Of a stretch of 64,000 nt of DNA, positions 40,756-50,217 are shown in pieces. A program made the position numbers and the translations under genes. Below the pieces are notes generated by a model. That model was not told the DNA's origin, ran no database searches, and saw nothing but the letters and a program-made list of their open reading frames with translations. Every line of letters begins with the position of its first letter. Positions within the stretch are counted from its first letter, which is position 1. The DNA is from JBFELU01 sp041572755 (GTDB lineage Bacteria; Actinomycetota; Acidimicrobiia; Spongiisociales; UBA11373): positions 55,165 to 119,164 of the forward strand of contig JBFFRY010000004.1 of assembly GCA_041572755.1 (NCBI GenBank). Direction: 5' to 3'.

Positions 40756-41730
40756 ATGGCCGGAGAGAGCCTCGAGGATTTCAAGAACTCGTTCTCGTAC
40801 GGTGAACGCAGCAACCTGAACTTCAAGTTCCTGAAGTCGCTCGATGAGGCCGATGCCGCCGAGGTGGTGCGTCGGGTGCTCGAGGAGGCCGGGCACCTGC
40901 TCGATCACGGTGACCCGGGCCCGCTCGTCGACCTCGTGACCGGGGCACAGCGCGATGCCTACCGGAAGCGGCCCCTCCAGGACCGGTACCACTACGTCGA
41001 CTCGCCGTTCACGGCACCTGCCCGACCCGTCGCCGAGTCCATGGTGGCCCTGCTCACCTCCAGCGGGCACTTCGTCGATGGTCGGGATCCCCGTCCGCTC
41101 GGCATCGAGGACATGACCCAGGAGGAAGCGGAGCGGCGCATCGACGACTTCTTGAAGGCGGCGCCGGACCTGTCGACGGTGCCGGTGGCGACGCCGCCGG
41201 AGGCCACTCGGGTGCGCCACGGTGGCTACGACATCGGGGGCGTCCTGGTGGATCGCAACGTGGCGTTTCCCGTCGATCGGTTGAGGGAACTGGCCGACGA
41301 GGGGCTGATCGGTGACCTGCACCCCGATGCCCATTCGTTCGTCGGAGCCGCCGCGCAGGGTCGGATCGTGCGGCACGCCGCTCCGGCCTGGGCCGACATG
41401 CTCGCCGAGCGGGGCGTGGATGTGGCGCTTCTGGTGCCCGTCTGACCCGTGTGTTACGTGTCGGTCGGGCACACCGCCAGGGTCTTCGAGGAACGGGGCA
41501 TCGCCACGGTGTGCGTCTTCATCGAGGCCTTCTCCCACTTCGCCCGTCAGATGCGGGTGCCTCGGGTGCTGGTCACCCCCTTCCCAATGGGTCGGCCGTT
41601 GGGGGCACCGGGGGACGACGAAACACAGCGGTCGGTGGTGACGGCGGCGCTGCGTCTCGTCGACGAGGCCACCGAACCGGAGACGGTTGTCGAGTTCGAC
41701 GGCGCCTACCGGCCGTCGTCCCCGACCTAG
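40756..41730 (+). CDS. Selenoprotein, GrdB/PrdB-type UxxC family (in-frame TGA)
   Basis: 324 residues if TGA at 41443-41445 is read as selenocysteine (Sec230). Both flanking ORFs are in one frame with nothing between them, and the sequence runs smoothly through: ERGVDVALLVPV-U-PVCYVSVGHTARVFEERGIATV. The resulting U-P-V-C (Sec230, Cys233) is the UxxC redox motif of selenoprotein B of glycine/betaine/D-proline reductase relatives. The upstream RVRHGGYDIGGVLVDRNVAFPVDRLRELADEGLIG and HSFVGAA and downstream VTPFPMGRPLGAPGD blocks match that family. A selC tRNA lies at 14177-14271. The substrate and redox partner in this (probably aerobic) organism are unknown. ATG has CGGAG upstream. Confidence 0.85.
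41444..41484 (+). promoter_or_regulatory. Candidate bacterial SECIS hairpin
   Basis: Hand folding: GACCC (41444-41448) pairs with GGGTC (41480-41484), and GTGTG (41449-41453) with CACAC (41470-41474). A smaller alternative is GTGT (41458-41461) with GCAC, giving loop CGGTCGG at 41462-41468, about 17 nt after the TGA. A GGU-containing apical loop at that distance fits SelB recognition. Confidence 0.5.
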
Positions 41731-41756
41731 AGTCGAGTTCGTCGAAGGAGTCATTC

Positions 41757-42065
41757 GTGCGAGACGCGCTGGCGACATGGCGTCGGTGGACCGAGGAGGG
41801 CAAGTCCGTGGCGGTGGCCACCGTGGTGCGGGTGGCCGGGTCGGCACCGCGTCCCGAAGGTTCACGTTTCCTGGTGTCCTCGGGCGGCGACATGGAGGGC
41901 TCGGTGAGCGGAGGGTGTGTCGAGAACGACGTGTTCCTGCATGCCACCGAGGTGCTCGAATCCGGTGAGCCGCGGCTGGTCACGTACGGGATCGCCGACG
42001 AGGAAGCCTTCGAGGTGGGCCTCGCCTGTGGGGGCACGATTCAGGTGTACATCGAGCGATGGTGA
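41757..42065 (+). CDS. XdhC/CoxI-family protein, N-domain only
   Basis: 102 residues. It is the XdhC/CoxI N-terminal domain alone: VATVVRVAGSAPRPEGSRFLVSSGGDMEGSVSGGCVENDVFLHATEVL with the GSxP and SGGCVE motifs, then YGIADEEAFEVGLACGGTIQVYIE. These proteins help insert or sulfurate molybdenum cofactor in xanthine-dehydrogenase or CO-dehydrogenase family enzymes. GTG has AAGGAG upstream, 26 nt after the selenoprotein stop. It overlaps the next gene by 7 nt, so the three are likely co-transcribed. Confidence 0.85.
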   Translation: MRDALATWRRWTEEGKSVAVATVVRVAGSAPRPEGSRFLVSSGGDMEGSVSGGCVENDVFLHATEVLESGEPRLVTYGIADEEAFEVGLACGGTIQVYIERW

Positions 42066-42835
42066 GCACCATGCTCGACGCGGTGGCCGGTCTCATCGAG
42101 GATGAGCGGCTCGGGGCGCTGGTCACCGTGGTCGACGGGCCGGATCGTGGAGCCCGGGCCCTGGTGGCCGCCGACGGAACCGTGCTCGAAGGGGGGCTCC
42201 CCGACGCGATTGCCGATGCCGTGGTTGCCGACGCGAAGGCGCTGATGGTCAACGAGCAGAGCCGGACGCTGACCTTTGGTGAGAACGACGTGTTCATCGA
42301 AACGCTTGCCCCACCACCGAGGCTCATCGTCTGGGGTGCCGACGAGGTCGCCATCAGCCTCACGGAGATGGCGGGGACGGTCGGTTTTCGGTCCGTCGTG
42401 TGCGATCCCCGCCCGGCCTTTGCCGTGGCGGAGCGTTTCCCCGGTGCCGCCGAGGTCCTCGCGGGGTGGCCGGGGGATCTCGCCGATCGGCTGGAACTGG
42501 ACGCTCGCACCTATGTGGTCGTGCTCACGCACGACGCCCGGGTGGAGGGCCCGCTGCTTCCGCTGGTGCTCGCTTCGCCGGCCCGGTACATCGGGGCCTT
42601 GGGGAGCCGACGCACCCATCGCAAGCGGTGTGAGCGGCTGGCATCCGAGGGCTGGTCGGACGATGACGTTGCCCGCATTCGCGGACCGGTCGGCCTCGAC
42701 ATCGGTGCGGAGACGGCCGCCGAGGTCGCCGTTTCGATCGTCGCCGAGATGATCACCGTCCGCTACGGGTCGGGATCGGGTGAGTCCCTGGTCGGGACCG
42801 AAGGTCGGATTCACGCCCGACGCGGCGACCAGTAG
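42059..42835 (+). CDS. XdhC-family protein with Rossmann C-domain
   Basis: 258 residues. A degenerate N-domain (GALVTVVDGPDRGARALVAADGTVLEGGLPD) is followed by a Rossmann-like XdhC C-terminal domain, with PPPRLIVWGADEVAISLTEMAGTVGFRSVVCDPRPAFA, VVLTHDARVEGPLLPLVLASPARYIGALGSRRTHRKR and GPVGLDIGAETAAEVAVSIVAEMITVRYG. The first half and Rossmann half work on molybdopterin enzymes. It overlaps the preceding gene and precedes the CoxG-like gene by 4 nt. Confidence 0.85.
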   Translation: MVSTMLDAVAGLIEDERLGALVTVVDGPDRGARALVAADGTVLEGGLPDAIADAVVADAKALMVNEQSRTLTFGENDVFIETLAPPPRLIVWGADEVAISLTEMAGTVGFRSVVCDPRPAFAVAERFPGAAEVLAGWPGDLADRLELDARTYVVVLTHDARVEGPLLPLVLASPARYIGALGSRRTHRKRCERLASEGWSDDDVARIRGPVGLDIGAETAAEVAVSIVAEMITVRYGSGSGESLVGTEGRIHARRGDQ

Positions 42836-42839
42836 GCCG

Positions 42840-43382
42840 ATGCAGATTCGTGAGGAGCTCCGGGTGGGCCGGCCGGCCGACGACGTCTGGAGCGCCTTGC
42901 GCGATCCCGAACGGGTCTTCGGGTGCATTCCCGGAGCCCGCTACCTGGGCCGGCAGCCCGGTGGGGCGCACGTGGGTTCGCTGACCCTGGACGTGGACCT
43001 CGACCGACTCGATCTCGAGGTGTCGATCGTGGTCACGGGAACCGGCCGCCGCTCGGCAACCGCAGACCTCCGCGTCGTCGACCGAGGTTCGGGGGGATGG
43101 GCCCGCGGCTCCGTCACGGCCGAGGTGGAGGGTCACGGGTTGTTCAGCATGATCCAGGTGAGCGCGGATGTGACGCTGACCGGTTCGGTGGCAGACGCCG
43201 CCCGACGGGGCTATCTCGGGGAAGCGGCTCGAGCCCTCGCCGCCGCCTTCGCCGAGTGCCTGGATCTGAGCTTCGGGGTCGGGATCGAGGGTCCTGCCGG
43301 GGGGATCGGCGAAGAGCACGTCCCGGCACCCGACCGACCCGGTCTGTGGGCTCGCTTCTGGGACGGGCTGCGAAGGCGCTGA
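42840..43382 (+). CDS. CoxG-like SRPBCC protein
   Basis: 180 residues of the CO-dehydrogenase subunit G family. EELRVGRPADDVWSALRDPERVFGCIPGARYL is the typical start (binding-pocket helix and strand), and SADVTLTGSVADAARRGYLGEAARALAAAFAECL is the long C-terminal helix. CoxG tethers or assists carbon-monoxide-dehydrogenase-type enzymes at the membrane; here the C-terminus has no clear membrane anchor. ATG lies 4 nt after the XdhC stop. Confidence 0.83.
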   Translation: MQIREELRVGRPADDVWSALRDPERVFGCIPGARYLGRQPGGAHVGSLTLDVDLDRLDLEVSIVVTGTGRRSATADLRVVDRGSGGWARGSVTAEVEGHGLFSMIQVSADVTLTGSVADAARRGYLGEAARALAAAFAECLDLSFGVGIEGPAGGIGEEHVPAPDRPGLWARFWDGLRRR

Positions 43383-43383
43383 T

Positions 43384-43557
43384 TCAACCGGCCCGGCCCA
43401 GGGGCTCGCGGCGCAGTGGGGCGGGAGCCGGGAGCGGCGGGTGAGGTCCATCGCGGTTCAACAGATCCCCGACGAGCACGCCGGCGGCCAACTCGTGAGG
43501 GCAAGCGATGGCGCACCCAGGGTCGAGTCGTTCGATGCTGCCGATCGGTGCCGTCAT
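43384..43557 (-). CDS. Small protein of 57 residues, unknown
   Basis: ATG at 43557 is preceded by GAGGAGG at a 5-nt spacing, the strongest ribosome-binding site nearby, so a short product MTAPIGSIERLDPGCAIACPHELAAGVLVGDLLN plus a Pro/Arg tail is plausible. It has two cysteines and no membrane helix. It ends 1 nt from the CoxG-like gene's stop. No family is recognised. Confidence 0.5.
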   Translation of the reverse strand: MTAPIGSIERLDPGCAIACPHELAAGVLVGDLLNRDGPHPPLPAPAPLRREPLGRAG

Positions 43558-43619
43558 GGCGACCTCCTCGACAGCACTGACGCCGGAACTGGGGGGTGAG
43601 GTTCCCGGCGGACCGCCGA

Positions 43620-43625
43620 TAGGCT
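43620..43625 (+). promoter_or_regulatory. -10 box TAGGCT, leaderless start of GH13 gene
   Basis: TAGGCT, 8 nt before the ATG at 43634; no Shine-Dalgarno site. Confidence 0.5.
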
Positions 43626-43633
43626 GGGGCGTC

Positions 43634-45231
<1,598 letters not shown>

Positions 45232-45244
<13 letters not shown>

Positions 45245-45756
45245 CGGCCCCGGTGCACCAGGTCGCTGAGAGGCTTACGGCCTCCCCACCCGCCGCTCCG
45301 CCGGCGCCGGCGATCCTTCTCCTCGGCGGCGGTGTCGGGGTAGCCGAAGGCGATGGCGTAGCGGCAGCGATGGTCGGGGGGGACCCCGAGCGCCGCCCGC
45401 GCCCGGCCTTCGTCGTGGAGGGTGACGGGACACGATCCGATGCCCCGGGCTGCAGCCGCCAGCATCATGCTCTGGGCTGCCCGCCCGATATCGAACTCGT
45501 AGCCGGCGTCCGGCCATACGAGGGCGATGACCAACGCCGCCGCGCGTACCGGATCGCTGAAGCTCCCCGCCTCGGCGACCTGCTCTCGTCCGTCCGGGTC
45601 GTCGACGACCACGAACGACCAGTCCTGACGGTTCTTGCTGCTGCCGGTCCAGCGGGCCGCCTCGAGGATTGCCTCGACTTCCGACGCGGGGATCGGTTCG
45701 GGCCGGTAGTGCCGTACGACCCTGAGACCGACGATCTTGTCGTAGGTACCGGTCAT
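45232..45756 (-). CDS. Nitroreductase-family protein
   Basis: 174 residues. The FMN-binding nitroreductase fold is shown by VVRHYRPEPIPASEVEAILEAARWTGSSKNRQDWSFVVVDDP, then FDIGRAAQSMMLAAAARGIGSCPVTLHDEGRARAALGVPPDHRCRYAIAFGYP. The tail is Arg/Gly-rich. It would reduce an unknown nitro or quinone-like substrate with NAD(P)H. No ribosome-binding site lies before the ATG, which overlaps the stop of a 17-codon leaderless ORF. The 3' end overlaps the GH13 gene by 13 nt. Confidence 0.83.
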
Positions 45757-45806
45757 TGATCGGGTCCCGGTGAGATCCGGCACTCGGTGACGCGAGCGTG
45801 ACGCAT
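45753..45806 (-). CDS. Leaderless upstream ORF of 17 codons
   Basis: MRHARVTECRISPGPDQ, then TGA. Its ATG is 6 nt after a TAGGGT box and its stop overlaps the nitroreductase ATG (ATGA). Too short for standard calling; it could couple translation or act as a leader peptide (it has one Cys). Confidence 0.5.
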   Translation of the reverse strand: MRHARVTECRISPGPDQ

Positions 45807-45812
45807 GGTGGA

Positions 45813-45818
45813 ACCCTA
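45813..45818 (-). promoter_or_regulatory. -10 box TAGGGT upstream of leader ORF
   Basis: TAGGGT, 6 nt before the ATG at 45806. With the standard spacing the transcript starts at this ATG, not at the nitroreductase. Confidence 0.5.
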
Positions 45819-45981
45819 CCGATTGCCCGCCGATCCCTTCGGCCCCGGCATCCGCCCGGTTGGGCGGCGGCACCGCTCACGGGCCTCGGCTCGGCGGTCT
45901 CGGGCCGGTTCCGCCGGAGACGCGGACGATGGGCCTCGTCGAGCCGCTCCCTCGCCCAGTAGGGCCGTTCTGGCCGTGGAG

Positions 45982-45987
45982 TATGAT
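45982..45987 (+). promoter_or_regulatory. -10 box TATGAT of PPDK-like gene
   Basis: TATGAT, near the sigma-70 consensus, 27 nt before the GTG at 46015; GGAG is in the leader. The gap from 45819 to 45981 holds no other feature I can support. Confidence 0.5.
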
Positions 45988-46014
45988 CACCGCCGCCGAA
46001 TCGCCCGGAGAACT

Positions 46015-48135
46015 GTGACGTACGTCTACGCCCTCGATCACCCTCACGGCTTGCCGCTCGACGATCTCAGAGCGCTCGTCGGCGGCAAAGCGGCGAACAT
46101 CGGCGTGATGATGAACGAACTGGGGCTGCCGGTGCCCCCGGGCTTCGTGATCTCCACCGAGGCGTGTCGTGATTACCTCGCCGGCGGATGGCCGGATGGT
46201 CTCGATGAGGAGATCACGGAACAGTTGCGGCGGGTCGAGGAGCAGGTGGGCCGCCGCTACGGCGACTCCCGGGATCCCCTGCTGGTGAGCGTGCGTTCCG
46301 GGGCGCCGGTCTCGATGCCGGGGATGATGGACACGGTGCTCAATCTCGGGATCACCGACGACACCGTCGACGGCCTGGCGGCCTCCTCGGGTGATCCCGA
46401 CTTTGCAGCGGTGTGTCGGGAGCGTCTCGAAGCGATGTATCGAGATGTCGTTGGTGGCGAAGTTCCCGCCGATCCCCTCCGGCAGCTCCGCAGTGCGATC
46501 GAGGCGGTATTCCACTCCTGGAACAGCGACCGGGCCCGCAGCTACCGCTCCCACGAAGGGATCCCCGAGGATCTCGGCACGGCGGTGGCCGTCCAGACAA
46601 TGGTGTTCGGGAACTGGGACGACGACTCGGCGACCGGGGTGATCTTCACCAGAAACCCGGCCACCGGGGAGGCGGCTCTCTACGGCGACGTGCTCTTCCG
46701 GGCCCAGGGCGAAGACGTTGTCGCCGGCACCCACCTCACCGAGCCGATCACCGCGCTCGACGAGCGGATGCCGGAGGTCGCGGCCGAATTGCGCCGGTAT
46801 GCCGATGCACTCGAGCGTTACCACGCCGACGTGTGCGACATCGAGTTCACCATCGAGCGGGGCCGTCTGTGGATGCTGCAGAACCGAATCGGCAAGCGGA
46901 GCCCGCAGGCGGCACTGCGAGTAGCGGTCGAGATGGCCGAGGATCCCGACTTCCCGCTGACCCGGGAGCAAGCCGTCGAGCGGGTCGCGCATCACCTGGC
47001 CGATCCGCCCATGATCCAGGGCGAGCGAAGCGATGCCGTTGCGGTGGCTTCGGGACTGGCGGCCTCACCCGGACTGGCCACCGGCGCGATCGCCACCAGC
47101 GCCGACACCGCCGTTGAGATGGCGGACGGGGGCCCGGTGATCCTGGTGCGGCGGGAGACCTCTCCCAACGACGTGCACGGCATGGCCGCCGCGGTGGGGA
47201 TCCTGACTTCCAGCGGCGGGCTCACGAGTCATGCCGCAGTGGTGGCTCGCGGTTGGGGGAAGCCGGCCGTCGTGGGCGCCGCCGATGTCGAGGTCGGCGA
47301 TGGCAGCGTGACGATCGGCGCGACGGTGCTGGGTGCCGGGGAACCCATCACGATCGACGGTGGCACCGGGGAGGTGTTCCTCGGCGACGTCGGGGGGACC
47401 CCCCAATTGATGCCCGAGGCGGCGACGCTCTTGGCGTGGGCCGGGGAGCTGGGGATTTCGATTGACATGAAAGAGGAGAGGAGCACGACCGTGACGGATG
47501 TTGTGGGGGAGGGCGACGCCGGCACCGATGCAGCCGTGCGGGTCCTGGCCATCAAAGGCTTCGCGATGCCGGCCGGATTGGCCCCGGCGCTTCGGGTGAC
47601 CGAGGAGGCGGCGACCGCCGTGCTGGAGCAACTCGCCGGCGACGGTCTGGCCGAGGCGGCGGGCCCGATGTACAAGCTGACCGAAGAGGGCAAGAGCGTT
47701 GCCGCCGAGTTGATGGCGGCCGATCGTGAGGAGTGGGGCGCCGACGAGGCGCTGGCGGCACTGGATGCCTTCCTGGTGCTGGATCACCGCATGAAGCACA
47801 TCGTGACGGCCTGGCAGATGCGCGAGGTCGACGGTGAGCAGGTCCTCAACGACCACACCGACGACGAGTACGACGCCGGGGTCCTCGCCGATCTCGCCGC
47901 CTTGCACAGCGAGGCCGCCGATTGGTTTGGGACGCTCACAGAGGGGCTGCCGCGGCTGGCCGAGTACGGCAAGCGGTTGGACGTCGCCGCCGGGAGGGTC
48001 GCCGAGGGGGATCACTCCTTCATCGCGGCTCCGATGGCCGATAGCTATCACACGATCTGGTTCGAGCTCCACGAGGACCTGATCCAACTGGCGGGGCGAA
48101 CCCGCGAGGAAGAGACGGCGGCCGGGCGGGCCTGA
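46015..48135 (+). CDS. Pyruvate phosphate dikinase-like protein without PEP domain
   Basis: 706 residues. Residues 1-350 are the PPDK ATP-binding domain (GGKAANIGVMMNELGLPVPPGFVISTEACRDYL, SVRSGAPVSMPGMMDTVLNLG, TGVIFTRNPATGE). Residues about 360-475 are the phosphohistidine domain with GGLTSHAAVVARGWGKPAVVGA (His406). A true PPDK then has a PEP/pyruvate TIM barrel of about 350 residues. Here it is replaced by about 220 residues with a winged-helix-like stretch (RVLAIKGFAMPAGLAPALRVTEEAATAVLEQLAGDGLAEA and MYKLTEEGKSVAAEL). It may transfer phosphate to another partner or act as a regulator. GTG has GGAG upstream. Confidence 0.85.
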   Translation: MTYVYALDHPHGLPLDDLRALVGGKAANIGVMMNELGLPVPPGFVISTEACRDYLAGGWPDGLDEEITEQLRRVEEQVGRRYGDSRDPLLVSVRSGAPVSMPGMMDTVLNLGITDDTVDGLAASSGDPDFAAVCRERLEAMYRDVVGGEVPADPLRQLRSAIEAVFHSWNSDRARSYRSHEGIPEDLGTAVAVQTMVFGNWDDDSATGVIFTRNPATGEAALYGDVLFRAQGEDVVAGTHLTEPITALDERMPEVAAELRRYADALERYHADVCDIEFTIERGRLWMLQNRIGKRSPQAALRVAVEMAEDPDFPLTREQAVERVAHHLADPPMIQGERSDAVAVASGLAASPGLATGAIATSADTAVEMADGGPVILVRRETSPNDVHGMAAAVGILTSSGGLTSHAAVVARGWGKPAVVGAADVEVGDGSVTIGATVLGAGEPITIDGGTGEVFLGDVGGTPQLMPEAATLLAWAGELGISIDMKEERSTTVTDVVGEGDAGTDAAVRVLAIKGFAMPAGLAPALRVTEEAATAVLEQLAGDGLAEAAGPMYKLTEEGKSVAAELMAADREEWGADEALAALDAFLVLDHRMKHIVTAWQMREVDGEQVLNDHTDDEYDAGVLADLAALHSEAADWFGTLTEGLPRLAEYGKRLDVAAGRVAEGDHSFIAAPMADSYHTIWFELHEDLIQLAGRTREEETAAGRA

Positions 48136-48141
48136 CCCGCC

Positions 48142-50073
48142 TCAGGGGGAGACGCCGAGCATCGCCTCGACGAAGGCGGCGGCGATCGGTGCGGCGACGG
48201 AACCTCCTCCTCCGCCGCCCTCGACGACCACGGCGAAACCCAGATCGCCCCAGAACCCGATGAACCAGGCGTGGGACTCGTCCCCTTCGCCGAATTCGGC
48301 GGACCCGGTCTTGCCGAAGATCTCCTCACCGGCAACGGCGGCGTTGGTTCCCGTGCCTTCGGTCACGACGGAGCGCATCATCCGCTGCAGGCGTTGGAGC
48401 GCGATCGCATCGATGGCGTTGGCAGTGCCGACCGGATCGGTCTCCAACAGCCGGGGGGTGCGCCACACCCCACCTCCGGCTGCGGCGGCCACGCTGGCCA
48501 TGTGGAGAGGGCTGGTGAGCACCTGACCCTGGCCGATGGCGGCTGCGGCTCGGCCGGCGAGGTCAGGGGGGTCGGGGAAGATCCCGCCGTTGAGCCCGAT
48601 CTCGGTGCGGTAATCCTCATTGAACCCGTAGCGGCGGGCGGCGGCGTCGAGGTCGCCGGTTGCCAGCACGCCGGCGGCCAGGTCGGCGAAGGTCGTGTTG
48701 CACGACGCCGCAAAGGCTTCGCGCATCGTGATCTCGCCGAGATCGAAGTCGCCGGCGTTGCGGAACCGCCGGCCCCCGATCACCACCGAATCGGGGCACT
48801 CGGTCGGGTCGGCCGGTCGCATTCCCGCCTCGAGCAGGGCGGTGGCCGTGACCACCTTGAAGGTCGAGCCGGGTGGGTAGAGACCCCCGAGAGCCCGATC
48901 GAACTCGTCGAGAGGGCGGCTTGCCGTGGCCCGAACCTCGCCGGTGGCGATGTCGATCGCCACCAAGGCCGTCGGCAGCTCGGCGTCTTGGAGGGCCGTG
49001 TCGGCGGCGATCTGGACGTCGATCGACAAGGTGGTGCGCACCGCAACCGGGGTGACGCCGGGAACCTCGTGGAGCACGTCCACCACCCTGCCGAACTGGT
49101 TGACGTGCCGAATCTCGATTCGGGGGGACCCGGCCAGAACCGGCTCCATGGCGAGTTCCAAGCCGGAGAGCCCGACGATGTCCCCCACCGCGTACGGAGG
49201 TCCGAAGCGTTCGAGGAGCTCGGCGGTGATCTCCCCGGTGGTGCCCAGGAAGTGATCGGCGAAGTCGGGCACCGGTCCGAGCCGGGCGGTCTCGTCCCGG
49301 ACGACGACCCCGTCGAGTTCCTCGATATCGTCCTGAACGGTCACGTAATCCCCGACCCGCATCCGGCCCACCGGGAGGAACCAGTCGGGCTGAACGCCGG
49401 GCCGCTCCAATTCGGTGGTCACGACCTCGGGCGGGATACCGGCCACGGCTTCGAGTTCGGTGAGCAGCACCTCGAGATCGGCGATGTCCTGGGGGACCAC
49501 ACCGATCACCTTGACCGCCCGGTCGGCCACGAGCGTGGTCCCTCGCGTCCCGAGTATCGGGGCTCGGTCCGCCCAGACCCTGGTCACGACGAGCCGGTCC
49601 CCGTCGGCGAGCGCGGGGAAGATGAGACTCGGGCTCCAGTCGACGACCCATCCCTCCGAGGTGGGGCCCAGATCGACGTTCCCCTCGTAGGACCATGGAC
49701 CGATGCCGGCCAGGGTGAGCGTCGCCCGGTAACCCACGGTGGCCCGGTCGGGTTCGATGTCGTCGTCGGTCAGTTGGAACTCGGCGCTCTCGACGTCGAG
49801 GTCGTCGCGCCATGCATCGATTCGGTCGGGGACGTCGGCGGGAGCGAAGGGGGCCAGGCGGAAGACGGTGTCGGCGTCCCCGGCGGCCCAGGCCTCCAAG
49901 TAGGACAGGGCGGTGTCGCGGATCTCAGCGCGGGCATCATCGGCGATGGTGACGATCGGCGCCGATGCGGTGGTCGAGTCGCCGGGGATCGTCGTGGGGG
50001 TGGTCGACCCGGTCACGCACGCCGAGGCGAGCAGCACCGAGGCGGCGGCAAGCATGACAACGCGATGACCCAT
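48142..50073 (-). CDS. Penicillin-binding lipoprotein with MecA-type N-terminus
   Basis: 643 residues. The signal ends in LASAC (lipid-anchored Cys19). An NTF2-like MecA N-domain (RDTALSYLEAWAAGDADTVFRLAPF and later IGPWSYEGNVDLG) follows, then a dimerisation region and the transpeptidase domain with SxxK (STFK, Ser403), SxN (SCN, 457-459) and KTG (588-590). It crosslinks peptidoglycan outside the membrane. This architecture is that of PBP2a and of mycobacterial Rv2864c-type lipoproteins. ATG at 50073 is 7 nt after TACCAT (leaderless). Confidence 0.9.
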   Translation of the reverse strand: MGHRVVMLAAASVLLASACVTGSTTPTTIPGDSTTASAPIVTIADDARAEIRDTALSYLEAWAAGDADTVFRLAPFAPADVPDRIDAWRDDLDVESAEFQLTDDDIEPDRATVGYRATLTLAGIGPWSYEGNVDLGPTSEGWVVDWSPSLIFPALADGDRLVVTRVWADRAPILGTRGTTLVADRAVKVIGVVPQDIADLEVLLTELEAVAGIPPEVVTTELERPGVQPDWFLPVGRMRVGDYVTVQDDIEELDGVVVRDETARLGPVPDFADHFLGTTGEITAELLERFGPPYAVGDIVGLSGLELAMEPVLAGSPRIEIRHVNQFGRVVDVLHEVPGVTPVAVRTTLSIDVQIAADTALQDAELPTALVAIDIATGEVRATASRPLDEFDRALGGLYPPGSTFKVVTATALLEAGMRPADPTECPDSVVIGGRRFRNAGDFDLGEITMREAFAASCNTTFADLAAGVLATGDLDAAARRYGFNEDYRTEIGLNGGIFPDPPDLAGRAAAAIGQGQVLTSPLHMASVAAAAGGGVWRTPRLLETDPVGTANAIDAIALQRLQRMMRSVVTEGTGTNAAVAGEEIFGKTGSAEFGEGDESHAWFIGFWGDLGFAVVVEGGGGGGSVAAPIAAAFVEAMLGVSP

Positions 50074-50080
50074 GACGGGA

Positions 50081-50086
50081 ATGGTA
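50081..50086 (-). promoter_or_regulatory. -10 box TACCAT, leaderless start of PBP gene
   Basis: TACCAT, 7 nt before the ATG at 50073; no Shine-Dalgarno site. Confidence 0.6.
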
Positions 50087-50217
50087 GGAGTCGGTCGGTG
50101 ATCACCATGGTCGGTCGTTGCAACGGGTGCGTTGTTCCCCGGTCCCGTGGCGGCGGGTAGTGGGCCCGCACCGCCGCAGCGTGGTCGGCGTGGCACGCCT
50201 CTCCGGCCGGTCACCGC

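Noticed and set aside
41443..41445. TGA as an ordinary stop, giving a 229-residue protein and a separate 93-residue gene
   Set aside because: The second frame has no ribosome-binding site, starts immediately after the TGA in the same phase, and completes the family signature. Readthrough explains the data better.
48271..50160. Plus-strand frame of 629 codons
   Set aside because: It is a shadow of the penicillin-binding lipoprotein gene. The sequence is low-complexity (Gly/Val/His/Asp-rich) and no motif supports it.
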